A DNA stretch of 57,625 bases, taken from Bipolaris cookei (lineage: Eukaryota; Ascomycota; Dothideomycetes; Pleosporales; Pleosporaceae). The position numbers were made by a program, and so were the translations under genes. This document shows, piece after piece, positions 48,997 through 57,088 of the stretch; the stretch's first letter is position 1; every line of letters begins with the position of its first letter. The notes beneath the pieces were generated by a model. It was given only the letters and a program-made list of their open reading frames with translations. It was not told the origin of the DNA and did not search any database. The stretch spans positions 1 through 57,625 of the forward strand of contig NRSV01000114.1 of assembly GCA_002286855.1 (NCBI GenBank), read 5' to 3'.

Positions 48997-49827
48997 TATG
49001 TGAAGATCCAGTCTTAATTAAGAGCTGGTTTGAGCTTATAGAGCAGACAAAGGCCAAGTACGGCATCTGTGACGAGGACGTCTATAACTTTGACGAAGCT
49101 GGCTTTATGATAGGCAAGATCACGACTCAGCTTATCGTAACAGCGTCAGAGAGAAGAGGCCGGCCAAAAGCTATCGAGCCAGGCAATCGTGAGTGGGTGA
49201 CGCTGATCGCAGCGATCAACGCAGCTGGCTGGGCTATCCCACCGTTTCTCATCTTTACTGGCAAGCATCACCTATCTGCCTAGTACGAGGAGGCAGAGAT
49301 CCCACGCGACCAGGTGATCACAGTCAGCGACAATGGCTGGACGAATAATGAGCTAGGCGTTGCATGGCTAAAGCACTTTAACGCTCACACGAAGACTCGC
49401 GTTATTGGCACACGTCGCCTGCTTATTCCTGACGGCTATGAGAGCCACCAGTCTCTTGAGTTTCAAAAGCTCTGTAAGGAGAACAATATCTACAAGCTCT
49501 GCATGCCGCCGCATTCATCTCATCTACTCCAGCCTCTTGACGTTGGCTGCTTCTCGCCATTGAAGCGCGCGTATAGCCGTGAGGTGGAGAGCCTAATCCG
49601 CCACCACATCAACCACATTACCAAGCTCGAGTTTCTGCCAGCGTTCAAGGCAGCCTTTGATCGATCCTTCACGCCAGCCAATATCTGCTCAGCTTTCCGA
49701 GGCGCAGGCCTTGTTCCTCTCCAGCCAGATACTGTTCTATCAAAGCTTAACGTACAGCTGCGTACATCTACTCCTCCAGCTGCTCTCGCAGAAGCTCTCT
49801 GACAGGCCTGTACGCCGAGCAACGTAC

Positions 49828-50075
49828 GCGAACTTGAAGCTCAATCAACGCTAATAAGTAACCGCGTTCGACGGCATAAAAGCTCATCACCAGCTTCAAT
49901 TAGCGCGGCGATTGGCCAGCTTAAGAAGGGGGCAGAGATAATGATGCTCTCGCGAACTTGAAGCTCAATCAACGCTAATAAGTAACCGCGTTCGACGGCA
50001 TAAAAGCTCATCACCAGCTTCAATTAGCGCAGCGATTGGCCAGCTTAAGAAGGGGGCAGAGATAATGATGCTCTC
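49828..50075. repeat. 124-bp tandem duplication inside transposase
   Basis: Two head-to-tail copies, 49828-49951 and 49952-50075, differ by one base that I can see (GCGCGGCG against GCGCAGCG). The unit begins GCGAACTTGAAGCTC and ends GATGCTCTC. It encodes the ELEAQSTLISNRVRR..GAEIMMLS part of the transposase tail. Because 124 is not a multiple of 3, it breaks the frame. Confidence 0.93.
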
Positions 50076-50487
50076 GGCTGAGCTAATGCGCGATCGAATT
50101 ACCAGCCTTGAAAAGGCTAATAAGGCAGCCACAAAGCGTAGGCAGCGTAGAAAGAAGCGGATACAGAAGCGAGGAGTGCTAAAAAAAAAGGGAGCTGGAG
50201 AGGATATACTCGCTCAGCGCGAGGCTGATCAGCAGATTGCTCATGAAGAGCGTCAAGGAGAGCGATCAGGTGTCAGCCGCCAGGCTCTAGCGCGGTGTAG
50301 CAGGTGTAGAGAGACTGGCCATAATTCACGTACATGCAAGAGAGATACTCTAGATACTACTTAGTCTACTCCATCACTTTCTATGTAGTGTACTATCACG
50401 TTGTTAAGATATACGTCTTTAGTGATGCGCAAACTTGGTGGGGTGGCCAACTCGCTTGCCTGGCCAACTCGCTTATCCACCACATTA

Positions 50488-50777
50488 GAGGATAGGAGTG
50501 TTGGCTACTTTCTCTTCTTTCTATTATAGTATCAATTCAACTTTTCTATCATAACCTTGTTTAGTTCTGCAAAAAGCCAGTCAGCTTGTCTTTGTTGCGA
50601 TAGCATCTCGTTCCGTAAAGCTATGCATGCTTTAAACTTTTCATCTTCAGATAATATAGAGCGTGATTTTTGCGGAACACCATTCTATCAACGTCTCAGA
50701 AATTGGTCGAAACCTCGTTTACCTAACCTAATAGACTGTACGAATTCAACGCACTTACTCACATTGCGAAATTCGCA
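50488..50777. other. short spacer with possible transposase-tail remnant
   Basis: On the minus strand a stop-free stretch of about 50 codons (about 50532-50684) reads RSILSEDEKFKACIALRNEM followed by SQQRQADWLFAELNKVM. It resembles the charged tail of a transposase but cannot be assigned. Otherwise nothing is seen before the LINE-like frame. Confidence 0.3.
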
Positions 50778-52193
50778 ATGGCGGGCGGTGCATCTACGAC
50801 GGAAGAAGATGGTCGACCTGACGCGGTTGCGACGCGTCAGGACGCGACTACAACAACAAAGGGAAAAAGACCGGAACTACCGGAAAAATGGATTGAGACA
50901 CTGGAGAAACAGATAAGGCAACAAGAACAAATACTGACAACAGTAGCAAAAAGAGCGGTCGAGGGTGTGAATAATGCTGGCAGCGAAGAGGACCTCTTCC
51001 ATATCATCCGCGAACTCACCGCAGCAACAACAACGGTAGGCCAGAACCTGGCCCGTATCAAATTGCCCAAAACGGGCCAAACAACAGATGGAAAGGAAGG
51101 GATACAGGCTATAATCCAGAGATTGGACGCTATGGAGGCACGCCTGGAAGAGGGGATAAAGAAGGACAGAACAACAACAAAGGCGCCCACGCGTCAAGAG
51201 CCGATAAGCTGGAGTCAGGTGGCCTCGAGAGGCACTATCCACCCAGCAAAAATCGAAGTACGGATGGAAACAACCAAGGGCACTGAGCCTGAAACGGCGC
51301 AAGAAAAGTTGGCCCGTATCCGGGTTGCCATCCCGGATGCAAAGGCAATCATCCCTCATCCAAGAGCGCCCAACAAGATCTCGGTGGTGGTCAAGGACAT
51401 CCGACGACCTAAATTGATTATGGTATCAAGCATTCATCTTGGTACCTCACTCCAAAACAAGAAATGCAGCGAAAACGACACGTGGATTAGGGAATTCAAC
51501 AAACAAAACCGAAACCTTCGAGTCGAACAAGTACGATGGTTATACACAGACAAGAACCTTGCTAGCAGGCGGGAAAAAAAAACGCAAACAAGAGGATCCA
51601 TCCTCTTGAGTGTCAGCACAGAGGAATCCCAACTTATGGCAGTGCGGGAAGGCATACTGGTTGGAGCGGAATGGCTTCCAGTCCGTCTGTGGGACGTATC
51701 GCTCACGGACGGACAATGCTTCAAGTGCTGGAAATGGGGCCACAGCCAATCTGTGTGTAATGCGACCAAGGACATCTGCGGACACTGCGCAGGCAGCCAT
51801 TCCACAAGGGACTGCAAAACGAAGGGCGACGAAGCAGCCAGCTGTGCAGCCTGCAAGTCAAAGGGTCATAAGGCCTGGATGACTAGACACTGCAAAGCTC
51901 ACCAAAGCTTCCGGAAAGCGAATGAGGAAAAAAAGCAAGAATTGCTCATGCGCACTACGCAGATACAGCGCAGCGCCTCCCCAACCGCAGGATCCACCAC
52001 GCCTGTCCTGAGATTCTTCGGAAGCTCTACAACAGTAAGCAACGAACATAGGACACAAGTTGATGATAGCCGAAAAAGGAAAAAAACGGTCGGGAGGCCT
52101 ACCCACCTCAGCTCTGCGGCCATGGCACCAGGACAGAGCCAACTCTTCCCGATAAGGACAGCCACACCAACAGCTGATTATGAGATGGACTAA
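50778..52193 (+). CDS. gag-like ORF1 of a LINE retrotransposon, 471 residues
   Basis: Intact frame from ATG 50778. The N-terminal third is charged and helical (LPEKWIETLEKQIRQQEQIL) and is followed by WSQVASRG, as in fungal LINE gag proteins. A middle RNA-binding-like domain (about residues 190-300) precedes three zinc knuckles: CFKCWKWGHSQSVC (314-327), CGHCAGSHSTRDC (334-346) and CAACKSKGHKAWMTRHC (356-372, spacing longer than usual). The C-terminus is basic and disordered. It would package element RNA. No reverse transcriptase or endonuclease frame follows within the 240 bp before the solo LTR, so this is an orphan ORF1 from a deleted element. A stand-alone gag-derived gene is a less likely alternative. 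Confidence 0.75.
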   Translation: MAGGASTTEEDGRPDAVATRQDATTTTKGKRPELPEKWIETLEKQIRQQEQILTTVAKRAVEGVNNAGSEEDLFHIIRELTAATTTVGQNLARIKLPKTGQTTDGKEGIQAIIQRLDAMEARLEEGIKKDRTTTKAPTRQEPISWSQVASRGTIHPAKIEVRMETTKGTEPETAQEKLARIRVAIPDAKAIIPHPRAPNKISVVVKDIRRPKLIMVSSIHLGTSLQNKKCSENDTWIREFNKQNRNLRVEQVRWLYTDKNLASRREKKTQTRGSILLSVSTEESQLMAVREGILVGAEWLPVRLWDVSLTDGQCFKCWKWGHSQSVCNATKDICGHCAGSHSTRDCKTKGDEAASCAACKSKGHKAWMTRHCKAHQSFRKANEEKKQELLMRTTQIQRSASPTAGSTTPVLRFFGSSTTVSNEHRTQVDDSRKRKKTVGRPTHLSSAAMAPGQSQLFPIRTATPTADYEMD

Positions 52194-52434
52194 TCACTCT
52201 AGCACCACACCTCGGCTCCCTTGTCTAAAGGAAGCACCGTTAAATAAGGAAAGAGACAAAAGGAAAGAACGAGACTACAGATGCTCAGGCGCGGGAGGTT
52301 TTTAGACATAAGTTCGCTTAGGTCACGTTTGCCCCGCAATACACATTGTAGCATTCAGTGTTCATAGACCCTCACGGGAACCAGGCAGCACTTTAAATTG
52401 ATCGATTTATTTATTTTTTAAAAATAGTGTAAAC

Positions 52435-52679
52435 TGTTGAATGGACTCTATTGGCTAGCCAGCGCTTGGTGTTAGCAAGATGTCTAAGTCAATACAGCTA
52501 GTTGCACGGTGTACACAGCGTGCGGGTAGGTGGGGGTGGCAAGTAACTATCGTTCATTGCTATCTCCGTTCTACGTTCAAAGGAAAAAGGGTTGATGTAC
52601 TCCTGGGTCCGTGCACAAGTATCCGTGGGGAACCGGAGTCACGCGATCACTCCCTCAGTGCCTGATTTAGGTTCGGACA
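52435..52679 (+). mobile_element. solo LTR (245 bp) with 5-bp target-site duplication
   Basis: Begins TGTTGAATGG and ends GGTTCGGACA. It is flanked by a perfect direct repeat TAAAC (52430-52434 and 52680-52684). Nearly identical in inverted orientation to 4958-5198; visible differences are mostly single bases and two short indels. No retrotransposon coding sequence is attached. Confidence 0.9.
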
Positions 52680-52736
52680 TAAACTGAAATTGTCCCTTTC
52701 TGTTCAGCCATAATTTCATTAACCGTGTTTAGAGAT

Positions 52737-53789
52737 TTAAAAAGGATGCTTGATTGCGACCTTCTCAAAACTAATTCTCCCTTCGCCTGAAGCCTTAATG
52801 GATTCAATTCCTTCCTTGAGTCCTTCGACCACTCTCAGATTTGGGATTCGAAAGCGTTCCCCGTAGTTTTCAGCTGCCCAGGAGACGGTTTCAACCAAGC
52901 GTGACTCCCATTGCTCGTTCGCGGGGATAGAGCCTATGGGTGGAGGCAGGTTCATATCCCAGGCCCGGACGGCCAAGCACCATAACCACTTGTTTTTGTC
53001 ACTGCTTACATGCAAAGTCCCAGCGAAAATAGCGTCCGGCGCAGTGTTGAGTGCATCGCACTTTGACGCCGAGGATGCTTGTCCCTGCGTGCATACTGAA
53101 TCGAAGATATACTTTAACGGTTGACCGGAAAGATCAATAGCAGTCTGGATCTTTGCGACGACGTCATCATCCCGGTAGTCGAAGCAGTGTGTTGCACCCA
53201 GATCCTTCAGTGTTTGATGGTGAGAAGAAGATGCTGTGGTGATGATAGGGCTGATACCTGCAGCTTTTGCGAGCTGTATTGCTGCCCAGCCTACTGCACT
53301 ACCGCCTCCCCAGATCAGAATGCCGCTCTTGGTTGGCGTTCCTGATGCTTTGATCTCGGCAAAAGGAATTCCCAGTAAATTAAACAAGGCATCGGCGGCA
53401 GTCCTCACCACGATCGACATCACCGCAGCAGCCTCCTTTGGAATTGTGGACGGTCGTTTCGCAATCAGGGAGTTGCCCTCAGCAAGCAGCCAATCTTGAT
53501 GCGCCCCGAATTCCGAACTTAAGCCTATCTTCTTTGAGCCAAAGATCTCGTCTCCAACCGCGTAAGGGAATCCTGGTCCAGCCTTGACTACCTTTCCACT
53601 GAACTCGTAGCCAGAAACGTGGTCATTCATCCTAAACTCGAGTGCATGCTTCAGATCAGCAGGATTGATTCCAGAATAATGCACCTGGACCAGGCCTTGG
53701 TTATTAGCGGGCTCGTAGAGGTCGTCATATTCTGTAGCAAACAAGTCATTTTGCGGTCCGATGTATATCGCTTTATTTGGTGAGGCCAT
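52737..53789 (-). CDS. MDR-superfamily (zinc-independent) oxidoreductase, 350 residues
   Basis: I choose ATG 53789 (MASPNKAIYIG), because the 16 residues from the upstream ATG at 53837 are hydrophobic and atypical of this family. The protein has the GroES-like N-terminal domain (VQVHYSGINPADLKHALEF, then GYEFSGKVVKAGPGFPYAVG) and a Rossmann NADP(H)-binding domain with WGGGSAVGWAAIQLAKAAG. The zinc-ligand residues of classical alcohol dehydrogenases are not seen, so it belongs with quinone-oxidoreductase and enoyl-reductase-like fungal proteins (toxD-like). Length is normal and the frame is uninterrupted. It is the only ordinary gene within the transposon-rich right arm. A polyketide trans-acting enoyl reductase role is possible for the fold, but there is no polyketide synthase in the window. 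Substrate unknown. Confidence 0.88.
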   Translation of the reverse strand: MASPNKAIYIGPQNDLFATEYDDLYEPANNQGLVQVHYSGINPADLKHALEFRMNDHVSGYEFSGKVVKAGPGFPYAVGDEIFGSKKIGLSSEFGAHQDWLLAEGNSLIAKRPSTIPKEAAAVMSIVVRTAADALFNLLGIPFAEIKASGTPTKSGILIWGGGSAVGWAAIQLAKAAGISPIITTASSSHHQTLKDLGATHCFDYRDDDVVAKIQTAIDLSGQPLKYIFDSVCTQGQASSASKCDALNTAPDAIFAGTLHVSSDKNKWLWCLAVRAWDMNLPPPIGSIPANEQWESRLVETVSWAAENYGERFRIPNLRVVEGLKEGIESIKASGEGRISFEKVAIKHPF

Positions 53790-53862
53790 TGTTAAGATGA
53801 TTTTGATGAAAACCAGAGGTGGAAAAAAAGGTATCAAGCCCAGTATTCACGGACAAAGGGCA

Positions 53863-53870
53863 ATATATAA
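53863..53870 (-). promoter_or_regulatory. TATA-like box of the oxidoreductase gene
   Basis: On the minus strand the sequence reads TTATATAT, about 75-80 bp upstream of the chosen ATG at 53789. Position and sequence fit a TATA box, but no transcription start is known. Confidence 0.4.
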
Positions 53871-53981
53871 GCTATTGCATCCAAAAGTAGCGCGCACCTT
53901 GAGCAGGAAATCGGGTAGTTGCGTTTAGGATGAGTAAGCCTCCATCGGCAACAAGCTGCTAGCGCCCGAGTGGGGGGTCCC

Positions 53982-54029
53982 GGTGGTGGAGGTGGCTGTG
54001 GTCCTGGTGGTGGAGGTGGCTGTGGTCCT
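53982..54029. repeat. two perfect copies of a 24-bp G-rich unit
   Basis: The unit GGTGGTGGAGGTGGCTGTGG plus TCCT occurs at 53982-54005 and 54006-54029, with a partial unit before it. It would encode GGGGCGP-like repeats on the plus strand or PPPPPGPQ-like repeats on the minus strand. It lies between the oxidoreductase promoter and a transposon end and may be the stub of a disrupted gene; no complete frame surrounds it. Confidence 0.6.
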
Positions 54030-54179
54030 AAACCTTGGAGGAAATCGTGCACAGAACTATTGTATCATAGAACTAACGTCATGGATAAGCGAGCGCCGCA
54101 CCCCACCAACTTTGCACACCTCTCCCATCTTAACAAGCAATGGCTTAACATAGCACTACCCTATTAGCATCAAATGAAT

Positions 54180-55052
54180 CAGGTATTCAGCTTACTATCT
54201 GTTCTATTAATTTCCACCAAATACAGAGTAATCCTCACGCTGCTGCTATCTACAGCGTGTCTGAACGAACGATCCCCCACCGACGCGCTGGTGTCCCTGC
54301 GCGACGCGATTGCCAGCCCAATTCAAAGAAGTTCACTAAGCTAGGAGGTGATATTTGATTGTATACTTGACCTAGATATACGTGGATTTGCGCCTACCTA
54401 CGCTGCTGTGCGCGATATGGCTAATAAGCTGCTGGCTGCGCGCAGCGCTGGCCGGGTTGGGCAGAAGTGGCCAGCTAACCTCATCAGGCGTACAGACTCC
54501 CTTACGACTCGTTTTAATCGGGCGTACGATAGGCAGAGAACTATGTGCGAAGATCCAATCTTAATCAAGAGCTGGTTTGAGCTTATAGAGCAGACAAAGG
54601 CCAAGTGCAGCATCTGTGATAAGGACGTCTATAACTTCGATGAAGCTGGCTTCATGATGGGCAAGATCACGATCCAGCTTGCTATTACAGCGTCAGAGAC
54701 CGACCGAAGCCTATTCAGCCAGGCAATCGTGAGTGGGTGACGTTGATTGCTGCAATTAACACAGCTGACTGAGCAGTCCCACCGTCGGATCGCTAGCCTT
54801 GAGAAGGCTAATGAGGCAGCCACAAAACGTAGGTAGCATAAAATGAAGAGGATACAGAAGCTTGGAGTGCTTACAAAGGGGGCTGGCGAGGATATAATCG
54901 CTCAACGCGAAGCTGAAGAGCAGATTGCTTGTGAGCGTCAGGGAAGAGAGCGATCAGGTATCAGCCGCCAGGATCTTATGCGCCGCAGCAGGTGCAAAGA
55001 GACTGGCCATAACTCACGTACATGTATAAAAGACACTCTAGATACTGCTTAA
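54180..55052 (+). pseudogene. pogo-type transposase remnant without second and third catalytic motifs
   Basis: The N-terminal HTH (HAAAIYSVSERTIPHRRAG) runs into a small deletion and frameshift near 54340 (KFTKLGGDI then stop). The frame then resumes: CILDLDIRGFAPTYAAVRDM, WPANLIRRTDSL and YNFDEAGFMMGKITIQL. After an altered EWVTLIAAINTAD-like stretch with stops, sequence jumps at about 54780 to the C-terminal SLEKANEAATKRR segment. It ends with a damaged knuckle (RRSRCKETGHNSRTC, the first Cys replaced by Arg or Ser). Most of the DDE core is deleted, as in the copy at 1406-2390 but with a different breakpoint. Confidence 0.75.
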
Positions 55053-55063
55053 TCTACTGTATT

Positions 55064-55343
55064 TGTTGAATGGGCTCTGTAGCTAGCTAGCATAAGCGTG
55101 GACCGGGTGCAAACAGCAAGGTACAAAGCATGTGCGCACGGGGCTAAAGAGAGTTTGCACGAATGCAGGAGGGTTGCTAAAAGACAGGTGTGTGTATTCA
55201 AAATTCTTGCCTATCTACGTGCGTACAGGGTTCTCTTCTTATGCTCTCTGCTTCGGTCCTATTATAGGGGTTGCCCTCTGCTGTGTGCGGAGCCGAACTT
55301 CCGAGCCATCCGACAACTGAAAACCTTACTACTTATACGGACA
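55064..55343 (+). mobile_element. solo LTR of a second, related family (280 bp)
   Basis: Begins TGTTGAATGG and ends TTATACGGACA. It is flanked by a perfect direct repeat GTATT (55059-55063 and 55344-55348). The termini match those of the LTRs at 4958 and 52435 but the body is largely different. Insertion lies inside the pogo relic, whose sequence resumes on the far side, which supports these boundaries. Confidence 0.75.
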
Positions 55344-55530
55344 GTATTAATGTGTATTATGACAATTATAACATGGTGCAGCTACGGAGAAGCGCGTCGA
55401 AAGTCTTCGTGACAGGGGTAGACAGCGCATTGATGCACCACTGGTCTCGGTATGTACTGTTTCGACGTGGCCTTCCTGAAGCCCCTCATTTTCATTATTT
55501 TTCAGTGATTCTCAATCAGATCAGCTCAAT

Positions 55531-56765
55531 ATGGCACCCAATAATGATATCGCTACGCGTGCGCTTGTTATTACTCTTAAATCTGTTGCAGGAAAGTCGA
55601 ATAGTGAGGTCTGTTACCCTACAGGCCTTCCTGAATCTACTGTTCGAAGTATATATGCCAAAGCTATCAAGAGAGGATTTGAATATAACGCCTCACAACC
55701 TGTTACAATCTGCAATGCTCACCTTGAAGATGCTCCTCGCTCCGGACGCCCTACGAAAGAAATTGAGGCTGTACGTCAATTTATTACCCAGAAACTCGTA
55801 CGCGATCGATACGGAAGAGAGAGAGCTGTGCTGATCTTGCTGGCGAACTTAGTCAAGAGGGATTCAATATCTCTGCTACAACAGTGCGCCGCATACTCAA
55901 GAAGTCAGGCTACAGGAAGATGAAGCCGACGAGGAAGCCTGGGTTGACCAAGAAGATGAGAGAGGAGAGACTAGCCTGGTGCAAGGAGCGAGAGAAGTGG
56001 ACTCTTGAGGATTGGAAGAATACCATATGGACAGATAAGATCTCCGTAGTCCTTAATCACCGCTGTGAAGGCTATCGGATTTGGAGGAAATCTGATGAAG
56101 CTTTCATACACAGCTCTATACGTGAGAGGTGGAAAGTTTACTCTAAGTTTATGTTATGGAGGAGCTTCTCATATAATAAAAAAGGTCCTTGTCACTGTTG
56201 GCAACCTAAGTCAAGAAAGCAGAAGGAAGAAGCTAGTAAGGCTATTGAGTCTCTTAATCAGGAGCTTGAAGCTGAGGCTAGAGTTGAGTGGGAGTTGAAT
56301 TCAGTAGTTAGAAGGCTATGCCTGCATACGAAGCCTGGCAAGAAGCCAACTTGGAGATTTACTGCAGATATAGGCAAGCTTACTCGTGGCAAAGGAGGTG
56401 GTATAGATTGGAGATATCGCTCTAAAATATTAATACCTAAGCTTCTGCCTTTTGTTCAGGAGTGTAAGGAGAGGCCGCATACTCTTGTTCAAGAAGATAA
56501 AGCCCCTTCTTATGCGCATCACTCGGAACACAAGGTCTTTAATATATTTAAGGTAGCTAGGCTACTCTGGTGCGGCAATTCACCTGATCTCAATGCAATA
56601 AAGTGCTGCTGGCCATATATGAAGAGGGTTACTACGAAAAAAGAAGCTCCAAGGAGCAAGATTGAAGCTATCAGAGCCTGGACAAAAGCTTGTAATGAGT
56701 TACCTCAGTGGAAGATTCAAGAGTGGATTGAAAGGATACCAATTCATATTCAAAATATCTGTTGA
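55531..56765 (+). pseudogene. Tc1/mariner-type transposase, frameshifted
   Basis: ATG 55531 opens a frame with an N-terminal HTH pair (NSEVCYPTGLPESTVRSIYAKA, then PRSGRPTKE). A frameshift near 55825-55830 moves the reading to the frame containing ADLAGELSQEGFNISATTVR, which continues to the stop at 56763-56765. Catalytic motifs are WTDKISV (first Asp), VQEDKAPSYAH (second Asp) and SPDLNAIKCCW. In the third, the acidic residue after SPDLNxI is Lys. Frameshift plus the Lys change make it inactive. Terminal inverted repeats were not identified. Confidence 0.8.
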
Positions 56766-57088
56766 GAATATATGAGTTCAGTCCAAGGTGGAAGGTCCTT
56801 GGGGGTCACATGATATCCCGTTGTGGTAGGCACTGTCCAGTTGGTCATAGCTCCAACCACAAAAGGGTGAGAATAGTAGTGTGATACACGATAGTCAAGA
56901 CAATACGTTGTAGCCACCCTACCTTGTCCCTCCTTCCACTCTATTATCTATGGTAGTCATACTACCAGAGGGACTTCATTTCAACAATATCATCAAATTA
57001 GAAGGTGGGAATGAGTATAAGGAGAACAGAGGAACAGGCAAGGGCACTGAGAAGGAGGTTGAGGCTGTAAAGGTTATCAAAATTGATA
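56766..57088. other. spacer between transposons
   Basis: About 320 bp with no recognised gene. An ATG at 56950 is in frame with the transposase start at 57169 and no stop intervenes, but the reading passes through the terminal repeat of that element. I treat it as chance. Confidence 0.4.

Larger units (their letters stand above)
46740..50364 (+). pseudogene. pogo-type transposase of the outer element, split and mutated
   Basis: The N-terminal part (to 47147) has the psq HTH (NRRAAATFNVTRSTLQNRRDG) and the CENP-B-like region (KLEEEVIVDYTLDLD..WPANFVKRTDRL). It stops at RQRAL where the nested element lies and resumes at 48999 with CEDPVLIKSWFELIEQ. The DDE core follows: YNFDEAGFMIG, LLIPDGYESH and SHLLQPLDVGCF. 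The C-terminal tail has a basic coiled segment and a CCHC knuckle (RCSRCRETGHNSRTCKRD). Defects besides the insertion are TAG at 49281-49283, TGA at 49800-49802 and a frame-breaking 124-bp tandem duplication at 49828-50075. In the second motif the residue before Asp is Pro. Confidence 0.85.
46682..50485 (+). mobile_element. pogo/Fot1-type transposon, interrupted by a nested element
   Basis: Ends read inward as ACGTGGTGGATAAGCGAGT on the left and ATGTGGTGGATAAGCGAGT on the right, then TGGCC..ACCCCACCAAGTTTGCG. TA lies on each side (46680-46681 and 50486-50487). The right end carries an extra 17-bp unit between the two blocks that the left end lacks. The left end lies about 180 bp past the NRPS stop codon. 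Internal positions 47150-48996 are a second transposon. Without the insert the element would be about 1.95 kb, a normal size for this class. Confidence 0.88.
54076..55400 (+). mobile_element. pogo-type element relic, internally deleted and split by a solo LTR
   Basis: The left end reads ACGTCATGGATAAGCGAGCG, then CCGCACCCCACCAACTTTGCAC, next to TA at 54074-54075. The coding part ends near 55052. The non-coding right part continues on both sides of the LTR at 55064-55343, since 55349-55390 (AATGTGTATTATGAC..GGTGCAGCTACGGAG) resembles the corresponding part of the relic at 5550-5600. The right terminal repeat was not found, so the right boundary is approximate. Confidence 0.65.

Noticed and set aside
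53790..53837. Upstream ATG 53837 of the oxidoreductase as true start
   Set aside because: It adds a hydrophobic stretch atypical of the family, and the TATA-like box at 53863-53870 would leave only about 26 bp to that ATG.
53834..54167. Pro-rich (minus) or Gly-rich (plus) small protein gene
   Set aside because: The frame is created by a 24-bp repeat and runs into the pogo-type terminal repeat; no complete gene.
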